Assembly (NCBI RefSeq): GCF_020520425.1
Contig: NC_079491.1
Location: 6,311,143 to 6,375,142, forward strand
DNA length: 64,000 bases
Direction: 5' to 3'
Source of the DNA: Spinacia oleracea
Lineage: Eukaryota; Streptophyta; Magnoliopsida; Caryophyllales; Amaranthaceae
In this document: positions 24,901-38,059 of the stretch, in pieces
Position numbering within the stretch: the first letter of the stretch is position 1
Layout of the letters: each line of letters starts with the position of its first letter
The notes under the pieces: model-generated
Database searches by the model: none
Seen by the model: the letters and a program-made list of their open reading frames with translations, nothing else
What the model was told of the DNA's origin: nothing
Position numbers and translations under genes: made by a program

Positions 24901-26185
24901 ATGATTGGCTTGCTGGAGAAGGGGGGGATTTTAGAACTTTCACACTAGCTGAAAACAGATTTCCGTGAAACAACACATGCTTTCAAATTTGGACATCCTA
25001 TGGTCTTTCTTTTTTCATATTCACATGTGAGAATTCATTTAGTATTTTGATCGTAATCAGGAGTACTGCCTTCAATTTGTATACTCCATACCTGCTACAT
25101 AACATCAGTATAGCTTACAGGCTCATTAATTTTGCCAAGGTTTGATGTTGACATAACAAATATAGAGCAATTACCTAGGAGTCTTGGATATGGTAAATAG
25201 CGTTGGCTAAATCTTTAACTTAAACATTTAGGTTGTCTATATTGGTCTCCAGGTACCAATAAACTCATGCGAGTTTAAATTCTATTTGTATGCCCTTTGA
25301 AATAGGATGAGATGGATAATGAATACTCCGTACTTCATAAGGAAAATTATTATGTGATTAGTATCTTAAAACCTCTTCCGATGGAGCCAAAGATTCATTT
25401 GTTCTTTTGGCTGTGGGATGTAATGGACTAAATCAAAATGGCTCTTAAAACCTCTTCGCTTCCTTTTCATGAAGTAGAAGATGGTCGTCCCGTTATCGCT
25501 TTTGGGTCAATTGGAAACAACCTCTCTGCCATTGCAGGGGTAAGGTTGCGTACACCCGACCCCCCCCCCCCCCTACCCTGCTTCTTGCGGGAGCCTCTTT
25601 GAGGCAATGGGGTAATGATAATGATAATGATTAGTATCTGAAGAATTTCTTTTCTGGAATTTGTTTTTTTTTTAACCAAGTGAAGTAATAAGTTATCTTC
25701 ATTCCTTTTCATCTCTCTTCTTTTTCCTTTCTTTTTAGCTTAACATGTAGCTGTAACTTTCATACTAAAAGGAGTCTTTATGCAGGGCAAGTGTACAAGC
25801 TGCGGACCCCTAGTGCAAAATATATAGCCACCTTGTCTGATTTTGATGCTTCAAATCCAACCAGGGATTGGGGTTTTCCTGAGTTATCAACTGATGCGAT
25901 TAATGAAAAATGTGAATCCAAAACTACGCTTCAAGTTTTCTCCCAGCAATGTACAAATTTAGGCCATGATAACCCCTCTGATTATGAGAAGGTATGTTTC
26001 TGTCATGTCTTGCACCAACGATTTGTATCTTTTGCGGAGTATGATTTATTGTATTGACAAGACAAACAGCAGAATAATTATTGATTTATAGGGAATATGG
26101 TTTTCCAAAGTAATCCATACCAAATACAATCTTTTTAGTTGGGAATATAGGTCTAAATTTGGTCCATATTGCTGATGGTCTAGAC

Positions 26186-26216
<31 letters not shown>

Positions 26217-26995
26217 GGGGGTAATTATTGTAGACGAATCACCAGCGTAAATTTTGACAAGTGTTCCTGTCGAGAGAGAGGTGATTAAATAGTTGATTGA
26301 CTAAATGTTCATCGTTTTTGCAAATACACTCCTCGTATTGTATCTATGTGAACCATACACTACTTGCCGAATGTCATTTTCCAACTGTATTATCGATTTG
26401 TTGCACATTTTGTTTCATCTCTGAAGCATTTTCTTTCCCCCAAAATGCATTAATCTCAAGAACTAATTATCTCTTCTGAACATTATATTTCCCCCACCAG
26501 CATAAAACCAATGTATATAGAGATAGAGCTGCTGAAAGAAGAGAGCTGCACGGCAGTTTTGGTGAAGCCCCTGGACAAAAAAGGTCAGCTGATGATGCCA
26601 GTCCACCTTCAACTGAAGAAGCTGCTGCTGAAGCCTTGGAAATGTCCCTTGGAGCTGGTAGTTATGCCCAGAAAATTCTCAAGAACATGGGCTGGAAACA
26701 GGTTTGTTCTTGTTCTGATAAGGATAATGCATTTTGGTAGTTAACTAGTTACTCCATCCAACTACAGAGAAATCCTACAAAATGTTACTCTGCATTAGTT
26801 TGTTTCATGCTTTCATTTTGGTAGTTCAATGATTTTATTGTGGGCAGTTTGTTTCATGATTATGGGGTAAATCTGTGATCTTGTGTACAGGGCGAAGGAC
26901 TTGGCAAAACTCAACACGGGCTGAAAGAACCTTTGCAAGGCATTGGAAATAAAGGTACTGCTGGATTGGGATGGAATTCCAGACGAAGGAATTAA
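21930..26995 (+). CDS. OCRE and G-patch domain protein (RNA processing)
   Basis: Ten exons, all GT-AG and in phase: 21930-22048, 22498-22606, 22713-22836, 23463-23511, 23609-23733, 23810-23899, 24429-24701, 25786-25991, 26501-26701, 26891-26995; 466 aa. The N-terminus (about 27-75) is an OCRE aromatic repeat: FVWDDNSQLYFHARSGFYHN, then EGWYYSTSDGFYYKFEDGNY. The C-terminus (about 418-461) is a G-patch: QKILKNMGWKQGEGLGK...GLGW. The middle, with a tryptophan-rich stretch and a conserved-looking GRLVQPSSKLHPS segment, I cannot assign. OCRE plus G-patch occurs in splicing-linked proteins such as RBM5/SUA and AGGF1; no RRM is seen. G-patches bind and activate DEAH helicases, so nuclear splicing is the likely site of action by family knowledge. 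Introns carry MITEs and a SINE-like piece; it faces FIP37 tail to tail. Confidence 0.92.
22247..22475. repeat. About 82-bp tandem repeat with a telo-box in each unit, intron 1 of the G-patch gene
   Basis: Two full units and one shortened unit, starting ACTTGGTTTTGGGGAT, ACTTAGTTTTGGGGAT and ACTTAGTTTTGGGGAT. Each ends in TAGGGTTTGAT, so the telo-box core TAGGGTTT appears at 22312-22319, 22393-22400 and 22462-22469. The array occupies most of intron 1 close to the start codon, where intronic enhancers of plant housekeeping genes often lie. A regulatory role is inference. Confidence 0.85.
23009..23369. mobile_element. Tourist-type (PIF/Harbinger) MITE in G-patch gene intron 3
   Basis: The left end is GGCTCCGTTTGGTAGGGCG and the right end reversed is GGCTCCGTTTGATTGGGTG, with TAA on both sides (23006-23008 and 23370-23372). 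The interior is rich in TTTTCC/GGAAAA words in both orientations and its frames are chance. 361 bp, between exons 3 and 4. Confidence 0.88.
24134..24310. mobile_element. MITE with GGCTCCGTT ends in G-patch gene intron 6
   Basis: The left end is AGGCTCCGTTCTATTGGAC and the right end reversed is AGGCTCTGTTCGGTTTGAC; the interior is made of AACTTATxTGAACTTAT words. The same left end in reverse orientation occurs at about 49922. No clear TSD. It may be Harbinger- or hAT-like. Confidence 0.7.
24308..24392. repeat. 27-bp direct duplication beside the intron 6 MITE
   Basis: GCCTTTATAACTAAATTAGC and the following seven bases occur at 24308-24334 and again at 24366-24392, identical in both. The first copy overlaps the right edge of the MITE, so the copies may result from an insertion or repair event. 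Confidence 0.8.
25470..25632 (+). mobile_element. SINE-like fragment in G-patch gene intron 7
   Basis: The segment contains TCAATTGGAAACAACCTCTC, GCAGGGGTAAGGTTGCGTAC, a C run (25560-25573) and CTTGCGGGAGCC, then ends in ATGATAATGATAATG. These words are characteristic of a widespread plant SINE body. The tRNA-like head with both Pol III boxes is not recognised, so it is probably 5'-truncated. The C run may be length-variable. Confidence 0.5.
26190..26221. repeat. T16 followed by G16 homopolymer junction
   Basis: A run of about sixteen T directly followed by about sixteen G in intron 8 of the G-patch gene. Possible triplex or slippage-prone sequence, and a place where assembly length is doubtful. 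Confidence 0.75.
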
Positions 26996-27015
26996 ATTAC
27001 TTACATTAACACTCG

Positions 27016-27161
27016 GGCTCCGTTCGGTATAGTGTAAAACATTTTCATGGAAAATTAATTTTCCCATTTTCAATCATTTTACGTTGTTTGGTTTGTAAAG
27101 GGAAATGGAAAATTATTTTGCACTGAAAACGTTTTACACCAAACCAAACCAAACAGGAGCC
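27016..27161. mobile_element. Tourist-type MITE just after the G-patch gene stop
   Basis: The left end is GGCTCCGTTCGGTATAGTG and the right end reversed is GGCTCCTGTTTGGTTTGG; inner TGTAAAAC words match the MITE at 23009. It starts 21 bp after the TAA at 26993-26995 and so probably lies in the 3' UTR. 146 bp. Confidence 0.75.
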
Positions 27162-27631
27162 TAGATGACAAAAAATGGACCATGTATTTTGTATACCTAG
27201 GAAATGTGCGGAATCAGTTTATCTAGAAAAGAGGTTGCAGTTTTATTTACATCATATTCTTCTTTATCTAGAAAAAATGGGTTTGTGGAAATTGGGAAAT
27301 AACAGTAAAAAACTGTGGGTGTCAAGCTCTAGTTTATGTTCATAATACAATACTTCTAAACACAAGCAATATATTCATCAGTTGTATCAACATTTTAGCA
27401 TCAAACTTGTAAATTTAAAACACATTACCTATAGGGGGAAAGGAATTTCCTTCTCCCATAAAGAAACATGCTTAATAGTTAATATACAACATACATCAAA
27501 GTGGAGCTAAACAGACTTCACTTTCATTTCAAAAGAGAATATTTCTCAGCAAATTTCTAGTGATGTCTACAAGAACCAGAGATGATAATAATGTACAAGG
27601 GACACATGATATAGAAAAAGCAAATGACTCT

Positions 27632-30600
27632 TCAAAATTCGCCTTCAGTATTGCACTCAAGCTTAATTTGTGGTACATCCACAGCTTCAGTTGTTGACTG
27701 TGGTTCATCTGTAACCATTGGAGCTGAATCGTTCATTTCCTCGGTTATGTTTCTTTGCTGCAACTCAAGCTTCAATCTCTTTATCTCAGAATCCCGCTCT
27801 TCTAACTTCTCTTGTAAGATGACAACCTGCAAAGTCGGATGGCTCTCACGTTTAAGATCTACATAAATAATTTGCAGAATAATGCTTTTGGAAATTTTGA
27901 TTGCAATCAGATTCAACCAAATCAGATAGTGTGTGCGAGACAAACATATTTGTTCCGCATCTCCCAAGATTACCGATTATCATGACAAAAAATAATTCCA
28001 AATAATTACTAATCTCCATCAAAGATCAAATTTCCAAATGATGGAGGGAGACAGAGTATAATTGCTCAAACATGATTTTTCATCTAAATGTATCACATGA
28101 GTTTCCCATGAATTGAAGAAAAAGTGGTGGTTTTGAAGTATTAGAACCTTTCAAAACAAGGTTTTTGTTTTTTGAAATCATTTCCAAAAGGGAGACACGG
28201 ATGTGGGATGGTAGGAAGAAGGGCCAAGTGCATGATGATTCACGGGGGACGGCAGAAAGAAGAGCCAAGTGCATGATTAATTTCATTTTTTTGAGGTTAA
28301 AATCTACTTCGGAAGTACTTGATTTGCTATCTACTTCCAGGTAGAACTTTGAGGGTTTAGATTAAAATGACATTAGAACTGATCGACGAACTTCATCAGA
28401 AACCATAATCCTCATCTATATGGTATCATACCCAGTTAAGTCTCTGACTGTTGAACAGTCCAATGATAGCATTCTTATCTCACTATCGTTTTCAGAATTC
28501 AACAGAAGTTCTAGTGTTTAACAAAATTTAAACGAGAAAACAAAAGAAAAAAAGATATTATGATCCACACATTCTTATGAAATGGCATCAGCAATTCAGT
28601 AACAACCCACCCAAAACCTAGCCTTATTTACCCCCACGAAAGAACCAACTTAGACACTGGTAATATACCAACCAAGCATTGCTGTAGTTGTACACAATAG
28701 ATAACCCATCCAAATTTATGGTGGAAACATTTGAGACAGTCCTCAAGTATATCAGAAGCTTTAAAACCGGAAAAAGGCAAATGAAGGAGAAATTACCATC
28801 TCATTTGATCTATCAACATCAGTTGTCAGCACCTCTACATTCTTACAAAGTCCTGCCAAATTCAACAAATAAGCATGTCATCAGAACGCTGCCAGAAAAT
28901 AACAATTAATAACTCATGCAGCCAGACTAAGTGATTTGCCGTCCTAGCAGTCAAAGGACACGAAGATCGACATTCTAAGAGACCAACTTTTAACCCAAAA
29001 AAAATAAAACAATGTCACAACCGGAAAATAAAAGCAGGCAAATTGAACAAAAATAGTAAAAGTGAGCCTATCATTCTGAATGTAACAAAATACTTGAGGA
29101 CCAACTGAATCACTGACCTTCAAACTGATTCCTGAGCTCGGCGTTCCGAGACTTTTGCAGAGCAAGTTTCAACGACAATTCATGCATCTGTGGAATAAAG
29201 TAGAATATAACAAAAAAAATCAAATGCCTACCTATTGTTTATTTGGGGGGGGGGGGGGGGGGGGGGGAGGGGGGGTTATAACAAAATATAGTAGAGAGAC
29301 ACCGAAAGGTGGTTCATGCATGAGCAAAAGGAAGATTAGAGTCATTTATCTAGTCCTTCAGCTATCGTGTAAATTTATCCAAAAGTCATTGGCCAGTTGG
29401 AATGTAATACTTGACTCCATCTCCAGCTATACAACAGCTTCAAAGTAGAGAGACTTTTATTTCATGACATGGGCAATCTTCTCCTAAAAGAGAGCAAATT
29501 TCTTCCTTTCTGAGTGCCCTACCAGATTGCCACAAACCATCCTCCGTGCTCAAAAGATCCCAATGTTCTATAACTTTCTTTTCCATTCCACCAAAACATC
29601 TTTTAACAACAGTGAAACCGCTGGATTGACGTCATCATAACTGAAGAAACTCCCATAAATGGTTTAAATAGATGATATAAACAGCCTAGTTTCAAAAACC
29701 CATTTTGCTCAAGCCAACAACTTTACCAAAAATCTCAGAGAAGACCCACAAGCCACAGCGATTTCGTCTTGGCACATAGAACTGATAGAAGTGGCGATCA
29801 AAGTTTCAATTAATAACTTTTAAGAGGCAGGTCCACAATGAATGATATTTGGTGTAACCTACACTCATTCTCCTGAACATAGCACATGCCAATCCGGTTC
29901 ACATAGCACATAAAAGACAGGGCGAAGAAACTATCTGTACAATATGCCATTTCACTTGGGTCTATTTACACTAACATATTTCTTGCCACCAAATTCATCC
30001 ATTTCCCTTCCTTCAGAAGCTTGATTGCCTATCTCTTTGACAAAAACAAAATATTTAAGCAAAGAACAAAATAATATACCTTTCCTTCAGAAGCTTGATT
30101 GCCTATCTCTTCATTTTCCTCCTGCAAGGTCTTGCACTTTGCCATCAGCATCTTCCCCATCTTACTATTTGGTGTGAAATTAACAGCATTAATGTTATCC
30201 TGTAATTCCTTCACTTTTTTCTCCTTTTCTTCAACAAGATTCTGATCAGAATGAAACAAGCTCAAAATAAGAAGCTACATCATCAAACCCATAGCGTCAC
30301 AAGAAAATTCCTGAATATGAAATGGCTCAATTTTCAAACTCTTAGACATAAAAAATAATGCAGCTTAGGATAGCAAGTATGAAGCAGTAAATATTTTCGC
30401 AGAAACACTGGTAAAAAGTATAAAGTGGGACTAACAATCAAGACTAAGTGATAAAAAGTATCGTTATTAATCAAAAGCAATCCAATTTATAAAACAGAAA
30501 AAGAAGAAAGAAGTCAGAATAATTTACAAGTAGGGGTACAATTATTTTAGAAAAATAAAAAATGTCATTATTCCTGTTGCTGAAAGGGGTGACAAGGACA

Positions 30601-33600
30601 AACCTTCAGGCGCGTGAACTCTTCATGTATTGCAGGATCTAACAATAACCTCCTTGTCTGTCAATAAACCACAGGCAGAAATTATGGCACTGGTATCAAT
30701 ACTAGAACCACATGTAGAGGAATCATGATGAAATTAGTATCACACTAAATCAGACAAATAACAGACCCTGTGGTGTCTCTGTGATGAAAAGGTCAACTAA
30801 GCTTAAGATCAAAAATATCTGACAGAATTTATCAATATAGAGAGGAGGGAGTGGGGTGATGGAATACTATGTATATCCTCTAGTTAGCATTATTACTCTC
30901 AAAAACTATCTTTGAAAGCATGATAGTATGCAAGATAAAGTACAAGAAATAGGAGCAGAGTCCAATTTTCACATAACACTTTAACTTATGAAAGTGGTTT
31001 TTGTTTTCTGTTTTAATAGGTAATAAAGAATTAGATCAAAGAGAAATCAAGCCACAAATGACTATCAACCCTAATAAAAAAAGTAAGGTATGGTAAATAA
31101 CTACATGCCCCCAAACACCCACAACCCGAAGACGACTCCATACAATTCTTGCTAGAGCTGGAGAAGCGTCTACGAGGCTCGAGAGACATGGATAAATATT
31201 TCAATCTGACCTAAGGTTAAATAAACAAAAACTCAAGTCCTCAATCTATATTCTATAAAAAACATATCTGAAATAAGGAACAATAACTAGTCCAACGCCA
31301 AAGCGCTTGACTTCACCATTTAAGACCCTAAATAATGAAACTTATACCACAAAAATCCACCAAGTTCCTCTTCCTTTCATGTATACCACCAAATAGCCAA
31401 AGGAATTAACTTTCACATTTTCTTCGATCCATTGTTACTTCAACCTCCTCGACTAAACTAACAAAGCATCTCCAATGCACTTTGTTGAACCCAACTTATT
31501 CAAACAAAGGTACATTCCAGCCGTAACGAAAGAATCAAAGGACAAAAATATAAGAGATAATGAGCTGACTCTGCTGTATACCATACAACATAATCACCCC
31601 ACCAAATTCCATAACTATATTAGATGGCAAGCCAGCAGATTGTTTCCTCAACCAATCATTAAAGGTCAAGTGAAAATAAGTCCCAGTGCTTACTGTACAT
31701 TTCCCTGAGACTCATGCAACTAGATTCTTTAAGGGAGGTAAACCTCTAATAGCTAAGAATTGAGCTTCAAAGAGTTGATCACCACAACAAGCTGCCAAAA
31801 GCGTAATCTAGAACCATTCTTTAGCCCTCAATTTCAACGTAGACTATAAATTTTACATGTTGCCTTTGAGGAAAGATAATGTGAATAGTTGTGATAAATA
31901 GCACTTTTGGACTTTTGATAAGTACCAACCTTTTCGTGACTTATCTTTTTGTTGCCAAGAGAAGGCTGGAGGCAAAAGGAGGTGAGTTAAAAAAGGGACA
32001 TTCTAATCTAAAATTTATTTGCAGGACAAACCAACATCTTCTTACTTTATAAAAGGAAAAAATATGTCTTATATAGATTGATGAAACACTTTTTCTTGTA
32101 CTCCAACATAAACTATAACTAAAATTATAACAACCCTATCAGAATTTTCACTGCCCCAGTGCCACAAAGAGATTCCCTCTGTGGCTAGGTTTTTTAAATA
32201 AGCAGTCTTACCCTAGCAGGCTAACAGTATCAAAGTAATTTTTTTTTAATTAACATTTAACAGGTTAACACACAAAGCAACCTATCCATTTCTTACTTCA
32301 CACATTTTAATGAGCCATTCCAAAAATCAAATAACAGTAAACATTGAAGCAAATAAACCACTGCTGAAAATTCCCAATACTAGTCTTCAACTCTACTGAA
32401 TAGGAAAATTTAGGGTGTAATTGAAAAATAAGTGTGTTCATTAAACTACACTGAAAATCAATCAACTTTAAGCTTTCTTAGTTCTGAACTTCTGAATCTT
32501 CTGTTATGATGTGAACAGAAGTGAACTTTTAACTAAACTGTACATTATCCGAATGAAATTTATGCTCTTATAAATACGTCAAAAAGAATACAACCTAAGT
32601 GTAATTCAGTTAAATCACCGCTTTTCGTTGGAGTTACACACAAGTGGGTCAAGGGTTTCCAAAAACCAACCTAGTCTAACTGCAGGCTAAGATTCACCAC
32701 AACTATCGGTGTGAGCCAATCACCTCAATTCTGCATCATCACATATCAAAATCCAATGGTACAAAACAAAATTTAAGCAATTAGCCACTGCCTCTACTCT
32801 TCTTTGAAAAGGTAACAACAATGGACCATGACTCAACAAATATCCTTACAGAAAAAACAGCCACTTAATTCTTTTACCAGCCTATACTAGAGTGTTGAGA
32901 AAATTCAAATGGAAGAGAGAGCTCTAAATAAACAGAAACTCTGAATACAGCCTCTAATATTTCCTTTCTGGAAATGTTATCCAAGATTTTAGAGAGAGAG
33001 GGAGAGAGGAATATTAAGCACAACTCATTGATACCTGCAAAGATGGGGGCTTCAGTTGAGCTCTCAATTCCCGAATCGCAGCCTGAAATTTGAAGTTAGC
33101 AGGGATTATAATAACCAACTGATAAGCACATAAATTAAATTCCATAACTCATAGATGTTTGCCATAAAAAATAAAATAACCCTTTTGCGCCTCAATCTTG
33201 GTAATAGATGTAGACTCGCACCAATTTCAGGGGAGTACAAAAATGGGAAATAGTTTCTCTCAATCAGATATAATTATGCATCAGCAGCAGATTTGTTTCT
33301 TTTGTAAGACACACACAAGTGAATTTGGATCATGCCAAACCAAGTCTTAGGAGCATTAAATCATTAAAAGTTAAAGGAAAAGAGCAAGCATAGAGTTGGT
33401 AGCAAGTCAAAACCTTTATCACCATTTACAAACCTCAACAAGCAAAGAGAGAATAGCCTTTCTAACCTACCAAGGAGTATATCAATATAATTGCTCACCT
33501 TTAACTCTGCTACTTCTTGCTCTCGCTTGGCAAATGTCACAATAAACGCAGCTTCTTTCTTCTTTGCTTTTTCTAGCTGGTTATAAGAAAAATCAATTTA

Positions 33601-36600
33601 GACAACGTCCACGTCTGATAAGATCAGAAAGATGGGGAGAGCAGAAGCACAAACCTGCTCTTTTAGTGACTTGTCTGTGGATTTTAAGGTCCGGATATAG
33701 TTAACCACCAAATTAGGTTCTACAGAAACAATAACAAAAGAAATTCATGGCATTAAGCAGAAGTAAATGCTTCAAGATAACAGATGATGAAATACAAACT
33801 AGAAAACATAAGACTGACCTGGAGTTGTGGCTGGGGGTATAAAAGACTCGTTCTGAAATGAAGAATGCCATTTATGAATTTCAGACTTCGCAGATTCCAG
33901 CTCCATCTAAGATAAAAACACCCAAAACTAAGTACTCCTTAAACAGTTGCCAAAAGTCAGATAGCAAAACTTAAGCAGATAATAATCTGTTACAGTCACT
34001 AACTAAAAGTTTTTTTAAGGTCATCCTTCAGCAGATGTTAAAACCAATGACAGACTGATAGCGGGTAAGCAGTAAAATGCACTAGTCACTACTAAACAAT
34101 CATTCCACCAAACATGTCAATAGGTCGTTGTTCTTAGAGATTGACTTCTGAGAATAACACTCCGGCCTTGCTAGGCAATGCACTTTGACACCATCCAATT
34201 TTGTCTGAAGTCACACATAATACTATGTATGAATTTCTCATCTTTAATAAATACAATCACAGGCATTATTATTTCATGTATTACTTTAACCTAAATTTAT
34301 ACTTAAGTAGAATTTCCGCTTAACAATCACCTAGGTAACACCAGAGTCCAGAGAACCTAATCATTCCTCTTCACAGATGCTATAAATTTTCGGTAAAGTA
34401 TATCCATGCCTAACAATGAAGTTAATGACTCTGGGTCATCTGACCTTAACTTTATTTTTATGATCATTATCAAAAAAAGAACAACTCCAATACTCTATTA
34501 AACTACAGACACAAAATACCAGAAGAAATATAATCTAACTACTTAAATCTTGGCCTCAAAAATATACAAACGCCCTTGAACAGAGAAGCATACTGGCAAC
34601 GTGATGGAGGGATGACAAGGGGCAGCATGCCATTTCATTCCATTTGAAAAACACTGTATACCTGATATCAAATTTCCCACTCAAACAAGTCTATGCTATG
34701 TAACATGGCCTACATCATTAAATGTGATACTAGATCATCTAGTGGCTGCCTACCCTCAACTCTCATACACAATACCAAATAGCTAGTAGACAACTGTAAA
34801 GAGTCAACATTTGAGAGACAAACTAGAAAACAGAAAGAAAAAAGAAAGTTCGGAAAAGTAAACAGAATGCATACTTCATACTTAGCGAGCTCGTCCTTGC
34901 ACGTCTGAAGACTGGCGACAAAAAAGTACACCGAGTAAGTGGAATAGAAGTATTCAAATCAACCAAGACTTTGTATAAAATGAAAAGAACTTAAACGAAC
35001 AACGGTTAAAGTACCTCTCGCGAAGGGATAATATCATTCCTGTTGCTACACCAGGAGCCGTCTCTTCCAGTTTACTGTTTGCCTAAGTGATAAAAAATGA
35101 AATAATACAATCATATCAGATAATCAAATGCATAAAAATAAAAATGGGTCCTTCACAGTCCAGACATATAGGCATATACTTAACAAACTCAAGGAACAAT
35201 TGGACAAGTTGTTAAACGTTTTAGGAAACTCGTTATCATAAAAATTAAAACAACCTTGGACATAATACTCTTTACAGTTTACGCTCATTACAGGGCACAC
35301 ATTTTATGCTCGTGGGTGACCTAAAAGGAATCAAACATTCATTTAATCACAAAATTTGGGGGGGAAATATTATTTCTTACATCGCTAGTTACAACTTACA
35401 AGTGCCTAGTGGGAAGGGAGATTTTTTTTAATAAGAAAAAAGGAAGTACAACTAAGGCTCGTCTACTTACAAAGGAAGGTACGGAATAAAACAATAAATC
35501 CTCAACCTCAATAGGCAATATAACATAGAGGACAGCAAGAGATACAATTGATAATGCTCTTAAGCTATATCAAAATTTACCTACGAAATCAAGGACTTAA
35601 TACAAATCTTAAAAAAAAAAAAAAAAAAGTGCCTGGCTCTAACTGCATCAAAATGTCAAAAACGAGATTTTAAAATCTTAATTTAAACAATCTTAGCCCT
35701 CTCAATACCATCCCTCACTTTTTTCCATGTGCATCGCAAAAGGGACAAACACTTCACTGATCCACTTTAATCTATCTGTTTCATGCTAAACATGCGGAAC
35801 ATCTTCGACCTAGCTCAAAGAACCCAAAAGACCTCACATTAAAGAAAAAAAATTTGAGTGCCATACGAAAATATATAAGTTATAGTAGGCATTGGACATT
35901 TCATCACAAAAAAAATCACTTTACCTGATTCAAGAGTTTGCCCAAGATATTACAAGCACCAAGGAGAGTTTAAAAAATTACAAAAAAAATCATTACCCGA
36001 TTAGGAAAAGAGTTTCCTCAAGGATTTACAAGCACAAAAGAGAGTTCAAAAGTAGTAGGCAACTCTAAAAAAAGCAGAGGCATTGGAATTGCAAAACTTG
36101 ACTCCAGCCAACCAGATTGGTTGTATGCATTAAATGGTGAAAAAATAGGATGCATATAATTAAAACCTAGGCCCCTTCTGAAATCAGAACCAGAACGACA
36201 TTACCGCATTTCCTACCACCCCTTCGACCCATCTTTCTCCTATCTCCTCCCTTCCCTCACCCAACTCCCAGATATTAGCTTAAAGCACTGGCAAAGGTTG
36301 ACCTTACCTAAAGTACCATCACTCACCATCACCATCACCATCACCATCACCATCACCATTGCACATCACACCCACGATAATCACATATCCTTCTACAATG
36401 AACAGAAATACCTGGACCTTTGATGGTGGCCTAATGGCTTTCAGAAAATTTTCAATCCAATGGTGGCGACTAACTTATCCCAAAAATAAATGACGCTTAC
36501 GGAGTTACTGCAATGAGAGGAAGTTGGAGCAAGTATGGTTGTGATGGTGCATGTGCTAATCAAAGGAACAAGGGTTAATAGGAGAGAGATTGTGGGATGT

Positions 36601-37920
36601 AGAATTGAGTTAAGATGAAGGGGAAGGCGAGTAGGAGGGGTACATAATTAATAGTGTTAAAAAAATGGAGGCAAATTCATTCCTTTTTCATTATGAGCAT
36701 CACTTTTCTGGTTATGAGGGATTCCGGATCTCTTTTCATTCTTCCAGATTTTAAAACCAAGAACAAAGTCGAACCAAAGTCCGCTTAATATTTGGAAATA
36801 AATAAATGAGCTGAAGAAGTGGGTGACGTTTTCCATCACTCCACTTCTATGCAATTTAACACAGTTCTTTCTTATTGTGGAAGGAATCTATTATGTCTCT
36901 GGATTTACTTTTTTAACACCACCAGACTACCTCCTCTAAATGCACTACCAACAGAAAACCTCCAAAGAAAATGGCACCTAAATAACAGTTCTCGTGAACT
37001 CTAGGATACTAGAAAATAAAGGAGAAACCCTAATTCATGGCCACCCCCGCAAGTTTAAAGGATCAGAACATCTTTCATCCGAAGGCACGTCTTCTTAGAA
37101 GTTTTCAGCTCTTAAACAGACCTCTTAAATAGGAAGAACTCGAGTTTTGATTATAAAAAACATTAAGAATATTGTTCGATAGAATGTACCTGCTTCGCTC
37201 GGATCCTCCCCCGCCACCCCAAACAAGAGCAAAAGCTATTCAATCAACAAAGGATGTCACATCTCCAACCCATTCATTAAGTCCTATTCCGATATACCCC
37301 ATGAGCTACCTTAAATGTTCCATCATTCGCATATCACAACCCAACATATTTAATATAAACCTAATCATACTCTATGTTTCGCAAACAACCACCAAATATG
37401 ATTATATCATATCCTTCTCCTTTAAAACAAAACTAGGCAGCATAAAGGTTGCAATGTACGTAAATTTAGTCACCCTAACACCAAATTGAGCTCAACTCAA
37501 AATCTCCCCCCAAAGCAAATCAATTAGTTTATTGTCAAAGACAGTAGAAAACCTTTTTCGACCCGAAAATATCATCTTCATCATCGTCAATCTCTCCAAA
37601 GCTCCTCTTACCACCTAAATTTCAAGAAAAGCAATTAACATTACTTCAATTATTCAAAATGCTCACATTGAATCAATTAAACCAATTCATTCCAATTAAA
37701 ATAGTGAAAAACATATTTTTTTCAATTGAATTACCTGGGCGCCGATTACCGGCGAAATCTCCCCCGAAATCATCATCCTATACAAAAATTAAATTCAGAA
37801 AACATCAAATTGAAGCAATTAAAAAGAAGAAACGACTAATTAAACAGAAGAAACAGCAAAAATTAATGAACTGAAGAAAAAAAGTGAAGAAATTACATCG
37901 TCGAGATGTGAAGTAGCCAT
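27632..37920 (-). CDS. FIP37: FIP37 (WTAP homologue), m6A writer complex subunit
   Basis: Fourteen GT-AG exons in phase: 37920-37897, 37777-37735, 37614-37553, 35082-35015, 34911-34875, 33906-33819, 33719-33655, 33576-33499, 33082-33035, 30657-30604, 30241-30080, 29187-29118, 28852-28797, 27826-27632; 349 aa against about 330 in Arabidopsis. The N-terminus is acidic (DDDFGGDFAGNRRPG, EIDDDEDDIFGSKK), then TGMILSLRES, then a long heptad-like coiled coil with family hallmarks RRLLLDPAIHEEF and NFTPNSKMGKMLMAKC-TLQEENEEIG. It ends in a divergent acidic tail. FIP37 is the plant WTAP/Mum2 orthologue, a nuclear scaffold that joins MTA/MTB to VIRILIZER and is needed for mRNA N6-adenosine methylation. 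Exon 1 codes for only eight residues. The start is the first ATG after a telo-box leader. Exon 11 has a partial copy in the next intron. Confidence 0.95.
29245..29275. repeat. Long G run in FIP37 intron 11
   Basis: About thirty G interrupted by one A. On the coding (minus) strand it is a C run about 58 nt upstream of exon 12. The plus strand could form a G-quadruplex. Length uncertain in assembly. Confidence 0.8.
30008..30111. repeat. 30-bp partial duplication of FIP37 exon 11
   Basis: TTCCTTCAGAAGCTTGATTG plus ten more bases occurs at 30082-30111, inside the 3' end of exon 11, and again without mismatch at 30008-30037 in the following intron, 74 bp away. The intronic copy is not followed by a GT donor on the minus strand, so it should not act as an exon by itself. 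Confidence 0.9.
30658..33034. other. FIP37 intron 9 (2.4 kb)
   Basis: The longest gene-free stretch in the middle of FIP37 apart from intron 3. No transposon with two ends and no nested gene was seen. A (GA)n-like stretch near 32990-33010 precedes the exon 9 region. Confidence 0.6.
35083..37552. other. FIP37 intron 3 (2.5 kb)
   Basis: No nested gene. It contains a poly-A run (35609-35628), the (ACCATC)n microsatellite at 36324-36359, and a telo-box word AAACCCTAA near 37025. Confidence 0.6.
36324..36359. repeat. (ACCATC)n microsatellite
   Basis: Six hexamer units ACCATC in FIP37 intron 3. Confidence 0.85.
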
Positions 37921-37922
37921 TA

Positions 37923-37930
37923 AAACCCTA
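37923..37930. promoter_or_regulatory. Telo-box next to the FIP37 start codon
   Basis: AAACCCTA lies three bases beyond the ATG (37920-37918), in the 5' leader read on the minus strand. Telo-boxes near transcription starts are common in plant genes for translation and RNA handling. Confidence 0.55.
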
Positions 37931-38059
37931 GCGAAAACCTTGGGAAGAAGTGAAGTAGAGGGAGATTTGAAGTTTAGCAGAATTTTGGAGAGAGAGAGAG
38001 CAAAAGAGGCGTTTTAGAATTGACGTTCCGGTGCGGGAGTATTCACGGGGTATGATATG

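Noticed and set aside
21930..26995. FHA domain in the G-patch protein, as in AGGF1
   Set aside because: The middle part has no visible FHA pattern; I left it unassigned.
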